64,000 nucleotides of DNA from Paramicrobacterium chengjingii (GCF_011751765.2 NZ_CP061169.1:868001-932000); one strand, 5' to 3'; positions 18,109-27,416 are shown, counted from the first letter of the stretch. Made by a program: numbers and translations. The notes: generated from the letters alone by a model not told the origin.

Positions 18109-19098
18109 TCAGGGGGAATCGAGCCGTCTGGTCGATTTTCGCGAGGGAAACATTGTGGTTATCGAGTGCGCCAGAACGTCATCGATGACAATGTCTGTGG
18201 CAATGCCTGCTCTGAGGGCCGCGAGCACGGGCAACGCCTTCGATGCTCCAAACGCGACGAGTAGGCGTCGCGGCACGTGCGCAAGTTCCCGACGGCTTGC
18301 ACCGGATGTTCGATGATTGACGGCGATGTTGTGGCTGCTGCCGTCTGGCCTCATCATGACCGTGCAGACATCGCCCACGACGTGTTCGCGGCGCAGCTCA
18401 TCGAGATCTTCATCGGAGAGAAGCCCCGATGTATAGGGCCACGAGCGGTCAGGGCCGCGAAAGGATCCGGCGCCGAAAAGCGCAATGTCGGCGTGCGACT
18501 GCATTGCGCGAACGCGCTGGATCGAACGCTCGTGCCACATCGAGCGGCGCGTCGTGGCAAAGTCGAAGAACGCAGGCACGGGGAACGGATGCTCCTCAGC
18601 GCCGAACGCTGCGGCCACAGTGCCAAGCACGGCTTGCGACGAACCGTGTGCGACATTGCGAAGCGGTCCGATAGATCCGTGCAATTGCACGACCGAGCTT
18701 CCCGGATAGTGCCGGCTCGGCAGGCTGTTCGCAACAGCCTGGATCGTGGACCCGGCAGAAACCGCAAGAACCGATCCGGGGCGCATCCAATTGGTGAGCA
18801 ATCGCGCGGCCACACTCGCGATCTGCGTGCCGCGGTGAACGTCAGAAACGGCATCGCCCGTCACGATATGCGCGTCGACTCCAAAATGAGCGCTGAAGGC
18901 CCGCTCGAGCTTCGATGAATCCTCGTCTCTGCGTTCGAGCGTGATTTGAACAACCCCGGAGTCTCGTGCTTCGCTCAGCAGCCGGGAGATTGTCGATCGA
19001 GAGACGTCGAGTTGCTGCGCGATTGAATCCATCGTGGCGTTCTGCTCGTAGTACATGCGCGCGACCTCATAGACAAAGTCGTTTCGGCTGTGCTCCAT
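18109..19098 (-). CDS. SorC/DeoR-type sugar-binding transcriptional regulator
   Basis: 329 residues: an N-terminal helix-turn-helix (about 20-45, ATMDSIAQQLDVSRSTISRLL) and a SorC effector domain (about 60-315, with SVLAVSAGSTIQAVANSL and VQLHGSIG). The effector fold usually senses phosphorylated sugars or related compounds. The ATG at 19098 follows GGAAAGGGATGT. It is divergent from the TRAP transporter and upstream of the acyl-CoA ligase operon, so it is placed to control both. A homologue sits at 24455. Confidence 0.9.
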   Translation of the reverse strand: MEHSRNDFVYEVARMYYEQNATMDSIAQQLDVSRSTISRLLSEARDSGVVQITLERRDEDSSKLERAFSAHFGVDAHIVTGDAVSDVHRGTQIASVAARLLTNWMRPGSVLAVSAGSTIQAVANSLPSRHYPGSSVVQLHGSIGPLRNVAHGSSQAVLGTVAAAFGAEEHPFPVPAFFDFATTRRSMWHERSIQRVRAMQSHADIALFGAGSFRGPDRSWPYTSGLLSDEDLDELRREHVVGDVCTVMMRPDGSSHNIAVNHRTSGASRRELAHVPRRLLVAFGASKALPVLAALRAGIATDIVIDDVLAHSITTMFPSRKSTRRLDSP

Positions 19099-19327
19099 AC
19101 ATCCCTTTCCGCGGTGGAGCTGCACGGGTGCCGCTGCAGAATGAGCGGGCTCGCCCCCTCGCTCTTCGTATCTTGGTCTCTTTCGCATGTGTTCGTGGAT
19201 CGAATGTCCCGTCGTGCACATCTTTCCCAGGCTTCAGCGGGTGCGCGCACGAGTGTTCAATCTCTTGTCGCGCTGTCAGAGTCGGCCATACGTTCTGAGA
19301 GAGCCAGACCACGAGACGAGGAAGTCC

Positions 19328-20437
19328 ATGATGAAATCACACTCGATTGCAGGCAAGACCGCGATAGTCGCGTTGGCATGCGTCGGTCTGATCGGAGCAT
19401 CCGGATGCTCCGAAGGAATTGTCGACACGAGCAGCGGCGGTAACGTGACGCTGCAGTTCGCGAGCTTTCTGCCCAAGGGGCATCCGTATTCTCAGTGGTA
19501 TCTCGACTGGGCAGACGAGATAACCGAGGCAACGGACGGACGCGTCACCTTCGACAACTACTTTTCGGGAAGCCTGTACAACGGCCCGGACATGACGTCA
19601 GCGGTCATCGACGGTCAAGTTGACCTCGCGCAGCCGAATACCAATTACACGCCCGAGAAGTTTCCGCTGTCAGAGCTTGTCTCTGTCCCATATGCCACGC
19701 CGAGTGTCGGCGCGGCGATGGAGGCGCTGACAGACCTCTACGCGAACTACGAACCATATACAGAGGAGTTTGACAAGAACGGCGTGATCCCGCTGCAGTT
19801 TCAGCCGACCGGCACGAACGTTCTAGGTTCGAGCATCCCTCTTCCCGACGCTGATTCGATCGACGGTGCGCGTGTGAGATCGGCATCGTATTTCGCCAAG
19901 GCATTGCAGAATCTCGGCGGAAACGCCATCAGCATGCCGCTGAGCGATGTTTATCAGTCAATGCAGACGGGCCTCATCGACGCGTGGATGACACCGATGG
20001 AGAATACAGACCAATACAACCTCGGGGAAGTGACGACGCATATTCAAGACCCGGGAATGGGGCCGACAAGCCTCTCGGCAATTCTCATGAACAAAGACAC
20101 GTTCGAGTCGTTGACGGATGCTGATCAGAAGGCTCTTCTCGACATCAGTGCCCGATACAACGAGGGCTTCATCGACCTGCTGAACGAGATCGACGAAGAC
20201 ACCTGCGAAAGCATGGCTGACAGCGACATCATTCTTGACGCGTGGGATGACGCGACAATCGAGAAGTCACAGGAACGTCTTGCCGACTCGATGCTCGACG
20301 CGTACTCACAGGACGCCACGGCCGCAGGGGCCGAACCCGAGGGGTTCATCAAGAAGTGGCAGAGCTATCAGTCTGGCTACGACGGCAGCCACGGCGAATA
20401 CGTGGGGAGCGTGGCAACATGTCTCGCCGCGAAATGA
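19328..20437 (+). CDS. dctP: TRAP transporter solute-binding lipoprotein (DctP family)
   Basis: Extracellular receptor of a TRAP carrier. Signal peptide with lipobox ASGC (Cys27), then a DctP fold of about 340 residues. The carboxylate-binding Arg of the family is present in GARVRSASYF, which supports an organic acid ligand. The start is ATG at 19328 with GAGG upstream; an adjacent ATG at 19331 is equally possible. It opens a five-gene run (receptor, small and large permeases, hydrolase, dehydrogenase). Confidence 0.92.
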   Translation: MMKSHSIAGKTAIVALACVGLIGASGCSEGIVDTSSGGNVTLQFASFLPKGHPYSQWYLDWADEITEATDGRVTFDNYFSGSLYNGPDMTSAVIDGQVDLAQPNTNYTPEKFPLSELVSVPYATPSVGAAMEALTDLYANYEPYTEEFDKNGVIPLQFQPTGTNVLGSSIPLPDADSIDGARVRSASYFAKALQNLGGNAISMPLSDVYQSMQTGLIDAWMTPMENTDQYNLGEVTTHIQDPGMGPTSLSAILMNKDTFESLTDADQKALLDISARYNEGFIDLLNEIDEDTCESMADSDIILDAWDDATIEKSQERLADSMLDAYSQDATAAGAEPEGFIKKWQSYQSGYDGSHGEYVGSVATCLAAK

Positions 20438-21021
20438 GCATGAGCGGCGACCCCGCAGAGAGCACGCCGCTTCGCATATTCCGCACGGGTGCAAACAGGG
20501 TGTCGTCTGCAAGCGGGTTTCTCAGTGCGGTTGCGATCGTGCTCATGACCCTGGGAATCGCGCTCGATGTGCTGCTGCGCACCGTGTCAGGGCACGGCAT
20601 CCCCGGTGTCATCGAGGCTGCTGATCCCTTTCTCGTCTGCGTCGCGTTCTTTGCACTGTCTGCGACCGAGATGAAGGGCGAGCACATTTCGCTCGCGCTC
20701 GTTACCGACCGCCTGGGTGCTCGTATCCGCTACGCCCTCATCACATTCGGCACGTTCCTCTGCATCGTGTTCACCTGCTTGCTTGCGTATGCCGGCCTGC
20801 ACGAGGCACTTGAATCACTGTCGAGTCATGAGGTGAGGGCCGGTGTGGTGCGAATTCCGATGTGGCCGGCCCGCGTCGCCGTTGTGCTCGGCTCTCTCGC
20901 GCTGCTCGTGCAGTTCATCGTCACCTGCATCGACGCGGCGCGCAGCGCTCGCGCCGGCACCGAGGTCGGAGTGTGGAAGGAGCGAGATGCAGATAACCAG
21001 CACACTTCAGTTGCTCCCTGA
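20419..21021 (+). CDS. dctQ: TRAP transporter small permease (DctQ family)
   Basis: Four-helix membrane subunit that joins the receptor to the large permease; 200 residues with hydrophobic segments at about 35-55, 70-90, 110-130 and 150-170. GGGGAG precedes ATG at 20419, which lies inside the dctP coding end; a second ATG at 20434 overlaps the dctP stop (ATGA) and is also plausible. The overlap indicates translational coupling. Confidence 0.88.
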   Translation: MSRREMSMSGDPAESTPLRIFRTGANRVSSASGFLSAVAIVLMTLGIALDVLLRTVSGHGIPGVIEAADPFLVCVAFFALSATEMKGEHISLALVTDRLGARIRYALITFGTFLCIVFTCLLAYAGLHEALESLSSHEVRAGVVRIPMWPARVAVVLGSLALLVQFIVTCIDAARSARAGTEVGVWKERDADNQHTSVAP

Positions 21022-21051
21022 CGCATCTTCAGATCAGAAAAGAGTCTCCTC

Positions 21052-22389
21052 ATGCCGATGATCGTTGCTATTCTCATCGTCGTCCTGCTGTTGCTTGCTG
21101 CGCTGGCCATCCGTATTCCCGTTGCGTTCGCCTTGGGAATCTCTGGAACTGTCGGGCTCATCATGCTGCAGGGAACGACAAGCGCCATCGGCAGCATGGG
21201 CAGTGTTCCGTTCAACTCGACGGCCAGCCTGTCACTCGCCGTGATTCCGATGTTCGTCATGATGGGCATGCTCGCTCAGGTGGCGGGAATTCCCGAACAG
21301 CTCTTCCGAATTGCCAACATGCGGCTCAAACGGCTGCCTGGCGGACTCGCGGTGGCATCGGTCGTTGCATCAGCAGGGTTCGGCGCGGTTACCGGTTCGA
21401 GCGTTGCGGCTGCCGCGACGATGGGCCGCTTAGGCGTGACCCAGATGATCGAGCTGGGATATCGGCGTAGTTTCGCTGCGGGAGTTGTTGCGTCGGCGGG
21501 TACTCTCGGCGTTCTGATTCCTCCGAGCGTCATTCTCGTGCTGTACGGAGTCGTGACACAGGAGTCGATCGGGAAGCTGCTGCTCGCCGGCCTGATACCG
21601 GGGCTCATCTCTGCGCTCGGGTTCAGCATCTTCATTATCGGGCGTGCCTGGGCTCGGCCAGCGAGCGTTTACGTCGACGGCAAAGCCGGTCACGACCACA
21701 CGACGCAGTTCTCGTCCCCCGACCGACCGAAATACCACCATCTGTTGTGGCTCGCGCTTGTCTTTGTCGTGATCATCGGAGGCATCTACGGCGGAGTGTT
21801 CACGGCCACGGAGTCCGGTGCTGTTGGCGTTCTGGTCTTGACGATGGTGGCGGCCTGGGAACTCAGAAAGGGTGGCATCCGCGGAATCGCGAAGGGTTTC
21901 GCCACGGGTGTGCGCGACACAGCATCCACGAGTGGAATGATGCTCGGTGTTGTCATTGGCGCCTCGCTCTTCTCGGCATTTCTCGTGCGATCGGGCGCAA
22001 CAGCACAGCTGACGAACACGCTGCTGAGTACAGCGTTGCCGCCGACATTGCTCGCGCTCGCTCTCATTCTGTCGATTGTCGTGCTCGGAACGATCCTCGA
22101 GTCCTTCAGCCTGCTGATCATCATCGTCCCGTTGATTTACCCGGTGATCACGGGCCTGGGGTACGACGGAATCTGGCTGGGAATCGTCGTGGCCAAAGCT
22201 GTTGAGATCGGTCTGCTCACTCCACCCGTCGGAATGAATGCCTATGTCGTGGCCGGGTCTGTTCCCGGTTTGAAGGTGGAGGAGACATTCAGGGGAATCT
22301 GGGCGTTCCTCTGGGTTGAACTCGGCCTTCTGCTGCTGATGTTCTTCGTGCCGGAGATCGTTTTGTGGCTGCCGTCTCACGTCAGCTAG
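21052..22389 (+). CDS. dctM: TRAP transporter large permease (DctM family)
   Basis: Twelve-helix sodium-coupled transport subunit, 445 residues. Family features include GFGAVTGSSVAAAATMG, LIPPSVILVLYGV and LTPPVGMNAYVV. It completes the TRAP system with the two upstream genes, so import of a carboxylate driven by an ion gradient is expected. The substrate is probably the acid activated by the ligase at 15431 (inference from position). Confidence 0.94.
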   Translation: MPMIVAILIVVLLLLAALAIRIPVAFALGISGTVGLIMLQGTTSAIGSMGSVPFNSTASLSLAVIPMFVMMGMLAQVAGIPEQLFRIANMRLKRLPGGLAVASVVASAGFGAVTGSSVAAAATMGRLGVTQMIELGYRRSFAAGVVASAGTLGVLIPPSVILVLYGVVTQESIGKLLLAGLIPGLISALGFSIFIIGRAWARPASVYVDGKAGHDHTTQFSSPDRPKYHHLLWLALVFVVIIGGIYGGVFTATESGAVGVLVLTMVAAWELRKGGIRGIAKGFATGVRDTASTSGMMLGVVIGASLFSAFLVRSGATAQLTNTLLSTALPPTLLALALILSIVVLGTILESFSLLIIIVPLIYPVITGLGYDGIWLGIVVAKAVEIGLLTPPVGMNAYVVAGSVPGLKVEETFRGIWAFLWVELGLLLLMFFVPEIVLWLPSHVS

Positions 22390-22408
22390 CGCGGAGGAAG
22401 GGACCACG

Positions 22409-23233
22409 GTGTGTGAGATCAGGCACATGAAGCGCGACGTTGCCGGCTACCGGCTACACGTTCGCAACGTTGCACCAGCGCAGGCGGTGCGCGCTCGAGT
22501 CATCATCGTTCACGGCTACGGGGAGCACTCGGGCCGTTACGACGATCTCGCACGCGGTCTCGCGCGCTGCGGAATAGCAAGCACGTCGTGCGATCTTCCT
22601 GGCCATGGCCAGAGCTCCGGGAACGCTGGCGTGCTTTCCGTTCACGATGTCATTCAGACGATCATCGAGGAGCTGAACGATGTGTCGCGTCAGCTGAATG
22701 GAGACGTCCCGAGCTATTTGTTCGGCCACTCCCTCGGGGCACTCCTGGTCGTCGGGCACTGCTCGGTCCAGGCCCGAACCTATGCCGGAATCATCCTCTC
22801 GTCGCCGGTCATCGGGGGATGGAGCGCGATCGATGCGTTTCTGCACGCCGATGAGATTCCACCGTCGCTCGTGCGTGCTCGGCACTTGTCTCGACGTGTC
22901 AGTTTCGCCACGTCGTACGACAGCGATCCACTCGTCTACCGAGGGGCCATGGCGCGACGCACGTTGCGCGAGGCGGCGGACGTGCTTGACGAGCTGTCGC
23001 ACTCGACGAGCCCGCTGGCCGGCTATCGGGTGCAGTGGATTCACGGAAGCGCCGATCGCATCGTGCCGGTGGGGCAGGCAATGCGCGCTCTTGCCGATCT
23101 GGGTGTGACAGACCTCGACGCCTGTATCTACCCGGATGCGCGGCATGAGGTGCTAAACGACGACCCCGCAGACTCGGCATTTCGCCGCATCCGAGATTTT
23201 ATTCACACACCGAGCCCGTCGACGGGCCATTGA
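22409..23233 (+). CDS. Alpha/beta hydrolase (monoacylglycerol-lipase/Hydrolase_4 type)
   Basis: 274-residue serine hydrolase. The triad is visible: nucleophile Ser in GHSLG, Asp in HGSADRIVP and His in PDARHEVLND, with VHGYGEHSGRYDDLA as the typical Hydrolase_4 start. Members cleave monoacylglycerols and other carboxylic esters; no signal peptide, so cytoplasmic. GGAGGAAGGG lies just upstream of GTG 22409 (ATG 22427 is an alternative). Between the TRAP genes and a dehydrogenase, it may release the acid metabolised by this cluster. Confidence 0.85.
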   Translation: MCEIRHMKRDVAGYRLHVRNVAPAQAVRARVIIVHGYGEHSGRYDDLARGLARCGIASTSCDLPGHGQSSGNAGVLSVHDVIQTIIEELNDVSRQLNGDVPSYLFGHSLGALLVVGHCSVQARTYAGIILSSPVIGGWSAIDAFLHADEIPPSLVRARHLSRRVSFATSYDSDPLVYRGAMARRTLREAADVLDELSHSTSPLAGYRVQWIHGSADRIVPVGQAMRALADLGVTDLDACIYPDARHEVLNDDPADSAFRRIRDFIHTPSPSTGH

Positions 23234-23245
23234 AGAGGAGCACAC

Positions 23246-24442
23246 ATGAATCCCGTTTACGACGGAACCGATCTCTTTCATTTCGACGATGAGATCTCCG
23301 CCGAGGAACACGACATCGTTCGCCGCGTTCGCGCATTTGTGCGCGACGACCTGCTGCCGGTGATTAACGAGTACTGGGAACGGGCCGAGTTTCCGTTCGC
23401 ACTGCTTCCTAAGCTGAGAGAGCTGGGAATCGTCGGCACGACGATCGACGGGTATGGATGCCCGGGGCTCTCGACCCTCGCCACGGGACTCGTGTCGATG
23501 GAAATGGCACGTGGCGATGGCTCGATCAACACGTTTCTCGGCGTGCAGTCTGCGCTTGCGATGCCGACGATTCATCGCTACGGCTCCGACGCTCAGAAGG
23601 AGCGCTGGCTGAGCCGGATGGCCCGTTTGGAACTGATCGGTGCGTTTGCAATGACCGAACCAGATCACGGGTCAGATTCAGCGCGAATGGAGACGAACGC
23701 TCGCAAGGTCGACGGCGGTTACGTGCTGAACGGTGCGAAACGATGGATCGGGAATGGAAGTTACGCTGACCTGGTCGTGATCTGGGCCCGAGACGTCAGC
23801 GATGCACAGGTGAAGGCGTTCGTCATGGAGAAGAACGCCGATGGAACGTACCCGCAGGGCTACAGTCCCACGGTGATCACGGGCAAGGTGGGGAAGCGGG
23901 CCATTTTGCAGCCGAATATCAACATTGACGAGCTCTTCGTGCCCGACGAGAACGTGCTTCCCGGCATCACGCGTTTTCGGGATGCAAGCAGGGTGCTTGA
24001 GGCAAGTCGCATCGGCACGGCGTGGGAAGCGCTCGGGCACTGCATCGCTGTGTACGAGATCGCGCGGAAGCATGCGCTTGAACGGCAGCAGTTCGGCCGG
24101 CCGCTCGCCGCGACGCAGCTCGTTCAAGAGAAACTCGCGACGATGATGGGCGGCATCGTCTCCCTGCAGAGCATGTGCTTCCGGATTGCACAGCTCACCG
24201 ACCGCGGTCAGGCAACCGGAATGATGTCGGCATTGCTGAAGCGAGATGCAGTGCGCGTCGCCCGCAACACGGTGCGCGATGCTCGAGATCTGCTCGGTGG
24301 CAACGGTCTGCTGCTGGAGAATCACATTGCACGGCACCTCACAGATGTTGAGGTGATTTTCACCTATGAGGGCACGGATTCGGTGCTCACGCTGCTGGTG
24401 GGCCGCTCGCTGACAGGGATGCAGGCATTCACGGCTGAATGA
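23246..24442 (+). CDS. Acyl-CoA dehydrogenase (glutaryl-CoA dehydrogenase/ACX4-related)
   Basis: FAD-dependent alpha,beta-desaturation of an acyl-CoA; 398 residues. The catalytic base is Glu375 in TYEGTDS. The sequence follows the glutaryl-CoA dehydrogenase clade (AMTEPDHGSD, KRWIGNGSYADL, ARDLLGGNG, TGMQAFTAE). The residues that hold the substrate carboxylate in human glutaryl-CoA dehydrogenase (Arg94, Ser98 mature numbering) align with Asn95 and Gly99 here, so a monocarboxyl acyl-CoA is more likely. GAAGAGGAG precedes the ATG. Last gene of the TRAP operon, convergent with the next SorC gene. Confidence 0.88.
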   Translation: MNPVYDGTDLFHFDDEISAEEHDIVRRVRAFVRDDLLPVINEYWERAEFPFALLPKLRELGIVGTTIDGYGCPGLSTLATGLVSMEMARGDGSINTFLGVQSALAMPTIHRYGSDAQKERWLSRMARLELIGAFAMTEPDHGSDSARMETNARKVDGGYVLNGAKRWIGNGSYADLVVIWARDVSDAQVKAFVMEKNADGTYPQGYSPTVITGKVGKRAILQPNINIDELFVPDENVLPGITRFRDASRVLEASRIGTAWEALGHCIAVYEIARKHALERQQFGRPLAATQLVQEKLATMMGGIVSLQSMCFRIAQLTDRGQATGMMSALLKRDAVRVARNTVRDARDLLGGNGLLLENHIARHLTDVEVIFTYEGTDSVLTLLVGRSLTGMQAFTAE

Positions 24443-24454
24443 CCGCGAGAGTAG

Positions 24455-25426
24455 TCAGGATGCGAGAAGCAGTCGCGCTGTCGTGGCGTCGACGATCAGG
24501 TCAGTGATGAGGCCGGCCGCGAGCGCACCGCGCAGACTCTGCAGCTTGCTCTCGCCCGAGACGATGCACACCCGGCGGGCCACACGGCGCTGAACGTCAA
24601 GATCGGGCCCGGACGAACGGGTGTTGATCTCGATGCCGTCGGACGAGCCATCCTCCCGGTAAAACACAGTGGCAACGTCACCCACGACGTTCGCCTCCTG
24701 CATGGACGCGAGGTCATGCTCGTCGAGGTAGCCACCGACATACACATGACTGGGCACAACGGCGAACGGCGAGCCGAGCCCGAAGACCGTCATGTCCATG
24801 CTGCGCTGAATGTCGAGAACGCGGCGAACGCTGCGCTCGCGCCACATCGCCGCTTTGGTGGTGGGGTCGTCGAAGAGCGCGGGGACAGCAAACTGCTGAA
24901 CGGCTGCGCCAAACGCCGTGCCGAACCGCTGCAGCAGCTCACTCGCGTAGACGAGCCCCGTCGTGCGAGGGTTTGCGGCCCCGTTCAGCTGCACGATGCG
25001 TGAGTTGTGGGTGTGCTTGGGCACAAGATGCCGGGAGACCGCCGTCATCGTTGCGCCCCAGGCGACTCCGATCATCATGTTCGACTCGACGAAACCACCG
25101 AGAATTCGTGCAGCGGTGAGTGCGACCCTGTCGAGTCTGTCGACGTCACTTGTCTGTTCGGGCACCGGAACGACGTGTGTGACGACGCCGAAGCGACGGC
25201 GGATATCGGACTCGAGCTGACGCGGAACGTCGAGCGGACTCGACACGTTGATCGTGACAAGACCGCTGTCGCGAGCATGGCTCAACAGGCGAGATACCGA
25301 GGATCTCGAGGTGTGAAGCTCGTCTGCGATGGCATCCATTGTGAGGTCTTGCAGGTAGTACAGCTGGGCAGCTGTCAGTGCGTCGCGGGACTTCGCCGAC
25401 AGAGAGTTCGGCGGGTGTTTGGCCAT
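24455..25426 (-). CDS. SorC/DeoR-type sugar-binding transcriptional regulator
   Basis: 323-residue homologue of the regulator at 18109, with helix-turn-helix at about 30-60 (TMDAIADELHTSRSSVSRLL) and a SorC effector domain containing NMMIGVAWGATMTAVSRHL. ATG at 25426 has AAGGAG upstream. It is divergent from glpD and convergent with the acyl-CoA dehydrogenase. No GlpR or other glycerol regulator is present, so this protein is a candidate controller of glp genes, the neighbouring catabolic cluster, or both. Confidence 0.9.
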   Translation of the reverse strand: MAKHPPNSLSAKSRDALTAAQLYYLQDLTMDAIADELHTSRSSVSRLLSHARDSGLVTINVSSPLDVPRQLESDIRRRFGVVTHVVPVPEQTSDVDRLDRVALTAARILGGFVESNMMIGVAWGATMTAVSRHLVPKHTHNSRIVQLNGAANPRTTGLVYASELLQRFGTAFGAAVQQFAVPALFDDPTTKAAMWRERSVRRVLDIQRSMDMTVFGLGSPFAVVPSHVYVGGYLDEHDLASMQEANVVGDVATVFYREDGSSDGIEINTRSSGPDLDVQRRVARRVCIVSGESKLQSLRGALAAGLITDLIVDATTARLLLAS

Positions 25427-25437
25427 TGTTCGCTCCT

Positions 25438-25451
25438 TGCACGTTTGTGCA
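25438..25451. promoter_or_regulatory. Short inverted repeat upstream of the SorC-type gene
   Basis: TGCACGTTTGTGCA is a 5-4-5 inverted repeat 12 bp upstream of the SorC gene and about 100 bp upstream of glpD. Its place in a divergent promoter region makes it a possible regulator site. Short arms give it only weak support. Confidence 0.3.
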
Positions 25452-25548
25452 TCAAGTTTGAACGCCAGTGTAGCTTCTGACGAGGATGGAGAGAGATGGA
25501 AGGCCAGCGCACCGCGGCATCCGATGGGTACCCGATGAGGAGTGAACA

Positions 25549-27279
25549 ATGACGAGCGAGAAGTCCGGCAACGTCAGCACGCGTGACACCGTGCGTGCAA
25601 TCGCGGAACGACCGCACGCGAGCGTGCTCATCATCGGAGGAGGAATCAACGGCATCTCCACATTTCGCGACCTCGCGCTTCAAGGTGTCGACGTCACGAT
25701 CGTCGAGCGCAACGACTGGTGCTCCGGAGCATCCGCTGCCTCATCTCACATGATCCACGGTGGCGTTCGATACCTCGAGAACGGCGAGTTCCGTCTCGTG
25801 CGTGAGTCTGTTCAGGAGCGCAATGGTCTTGTGAAGATCGCTCCACACTACGTGAAACCACTCGAGACAACGGTGCCGATCTTCTCGACGTTCTCGGGAA
25901 TTCTGGCTGCTCCGCTGCGCTTCCTGACGCACAAGCAGGGAAAGCCGACCGAGCGGGGCGCATTCCTGATCAAAATCGGCCTGATGATGTACGACTCGTT
26001 CTCCCGTGACGGGGGAGCCGTGCCCAGACACTCGTTCCGCGGCCGCTCGGCGTCGCTGAAACAGCATCCCGCGCTGAATAAAGCTCTCAAATACACGGCG
26101 ACGTACTTCGACGCGTCCGTGCACGACCCCGAGCGCCTCGCTCTCGACGTGCTGCGTGACGGCACGGCGACGGGCCCTCACGCCCGCGCAGCCAACTACG
26201 TGGAGGCTGTTGGATTCGACGACGGCGGCGTGACGCTTCGCGACAACGCGACGGGCGAGACGTTCGCAATGACGGCAGACGTGATCGTCAACGCCAGCGG
26301 GCCGTGGACGGACCTCACGAATGAGGCACTCGGAAACCGCACCACATACATGGGTGGAACAAAGGGCTCGCACATTGTTCTGGACAATCCGGAACTGCTC
26401 GAGGCGACCGGCGGAAACGAGATCTTCTTCGAGCACGAAGACGGCCGCATCGTACTCATCTACCCGCTCAAGGGCCGGGTCATGGTCGGCACCACAGACA
26501 TCGAAGCAGACCCGGCGCAGCCCGCCGTGTGCACGGAAGAGGAGGTCGACTACTTCTTCGACCTCGTGAAGCACGTGTTTCCCGACGTGAACGTCGAGCG
26601 CTCGCAGATCGTCTACCGCTTCTCGGGCATCCGGCCTCTGCCCGGGCACGGCGACACGCAGCCTGGCTTTGTGTCGCGCGATTACCGTATTGTTCCGACG
26701 GAGCTCGACGGAACGCCGATGCTGAGCCTCGTTGGCGGAAAGCTGACGACGTTCAGGGCGCTCGGAGAACAACTCGGCGACGAGGTGCTCGCGCGTGTCG
26801 GAACAGAGCGCAGCGTATCAACGGCGGGCGTGCCGATCGGCGGAGGCAAGGGCTACCCGGCGACGGATGCTGCGCGCACGACGTGGCTTGTCGCTCACAG
26901 CGACTCCATCACACGCCACCGCGCCGATGTGCTGCTCGAGCGGTACGGCACACGGGCCGCATCCGTCATCGACGAACTCGATGCGACGGGAGACTCACGT
27001 CTCGAGCATGCTCCCGACTACTCTCGCGAAGAGATCGCGTATCTCGTTCGCACGGAACAGGTCGTTCATCTCATCGATGTGCTCAAGCGGCGCACCAGCC
27101 TTGCTTTCACCGGCGCGGTGACCGACGAACTGCTCGATGAGATCACTCCGATCGTCGCCGCTGAGCTCCACTGGAGTGAAGCGGAGGCGGCCGCGGAACG
27201 GGCAGAGGCAGCCCGTGTACTGCGCGATGCCCACGGTGTCGTGCTATCTGGACGAAGGGAGACCCCGACTCCCGCATAA
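25549..27279 (+). CDS. glpD: Glycerol-3-phosphate dehydrogenase (FAD)
   Basis: Membrane-associated flavoenzyme that oxidises glycerol 3-phosphate to dihydroxyacetone phosphate and feeds electrons to the quinone pool. 576 residues, starting with the FAD-binding VLIIGGGINGIS and IVERNDWCSGASAASSHMIH segments and continuing to the C-terminal domain (HAPDYSREEIAYLVR-like region). GAGGAG precedes the ATG. First gene of glpD-glpF-glpK, with a separate promoter before glpF. Confidence 0.95.
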   Translation: MTSEKSGNVSTRDTVRAIAERPHASVLIIGGGINGISTFRDLALQGVDVTIVERNDWCSGASAASSHMIHGGVRYLENGEFRLVRESVQERNGLVKIAPHYVKPLETTVPIFSTFSGILAAPLRFLTHKQGKPTERGAFLIKIGLMMYDSFSRDGGAVPRHSFRGRSASLKQHPALNKALKYTATYFDASVHDPERLALDVLRDGTATGPHARAANYVEAVGFDDGGVTLRDNATGETFAMTADVIVNASGPWTDLTNEALGNRTTYMGGTKGSHIVLDNPELLEATGGNEIFFEHEDGRIVLIYPLKGRVMVGTTDIEADPAQPAVCTEEEVDYFFDLVKHVFPDVNVERSQIVYRFSGIRPLPGHGDTQPGFVSRDYRIVPTELDGTPMLSLVGGKLTTFRALGEQLGDEVLARVGTERSVSTAGVPIGGGKGYPATDAARTTWLVAHSDSITRHRADVLLERYGTRAASVIDELDATGDSRLEHAPDYSREEIAYLVRTEQVVHLIDVLKRRTSLAFTGAVTDELLDEITPIVAAELHWSEAEAAAERAEAARVLRDAHGVVLSGRRETPTPA

Positions 27280-27297
27280 CCCGAAGTGCTCTCACTC

Positions 27298-27326
27298 TTG
27301 TTACAGCACCGAGACACGGTTAGATT
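27298..27326 (+). promoter_or_regulatory. Probable sigma70-type promoter of glpF-glpK
   Basis: TTGTTA (27298-27303), a 17-bp spacer and TAGATT (27321-27326) lie in the glpD-glpF intergenic region, about 90 bp before the glpF start. Both boxes match the vegetative consensus at 4-5 of 6 positions and the spacing is ideal, so glpFK can probably be transcribed apart from glpD. Confidence 0.6.
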
Positions 27327-27416
27327 CTGGAGTGGGAGACGAGTTACACCCACCTGCACCAGCGATCCGGGCACCCGGCCCGGACTCGCACTTATTTGGA
27401 AGGTCAAAGAAGACAC

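Noticed and set aside
23246..24442. Calling the dehydrogenase glutaryl-CoA dehydrogenase
   Set aside because: Overall similarity is clear, but the carboxylate-binding Arg and Ser are replaced, so a specific name is not justified.
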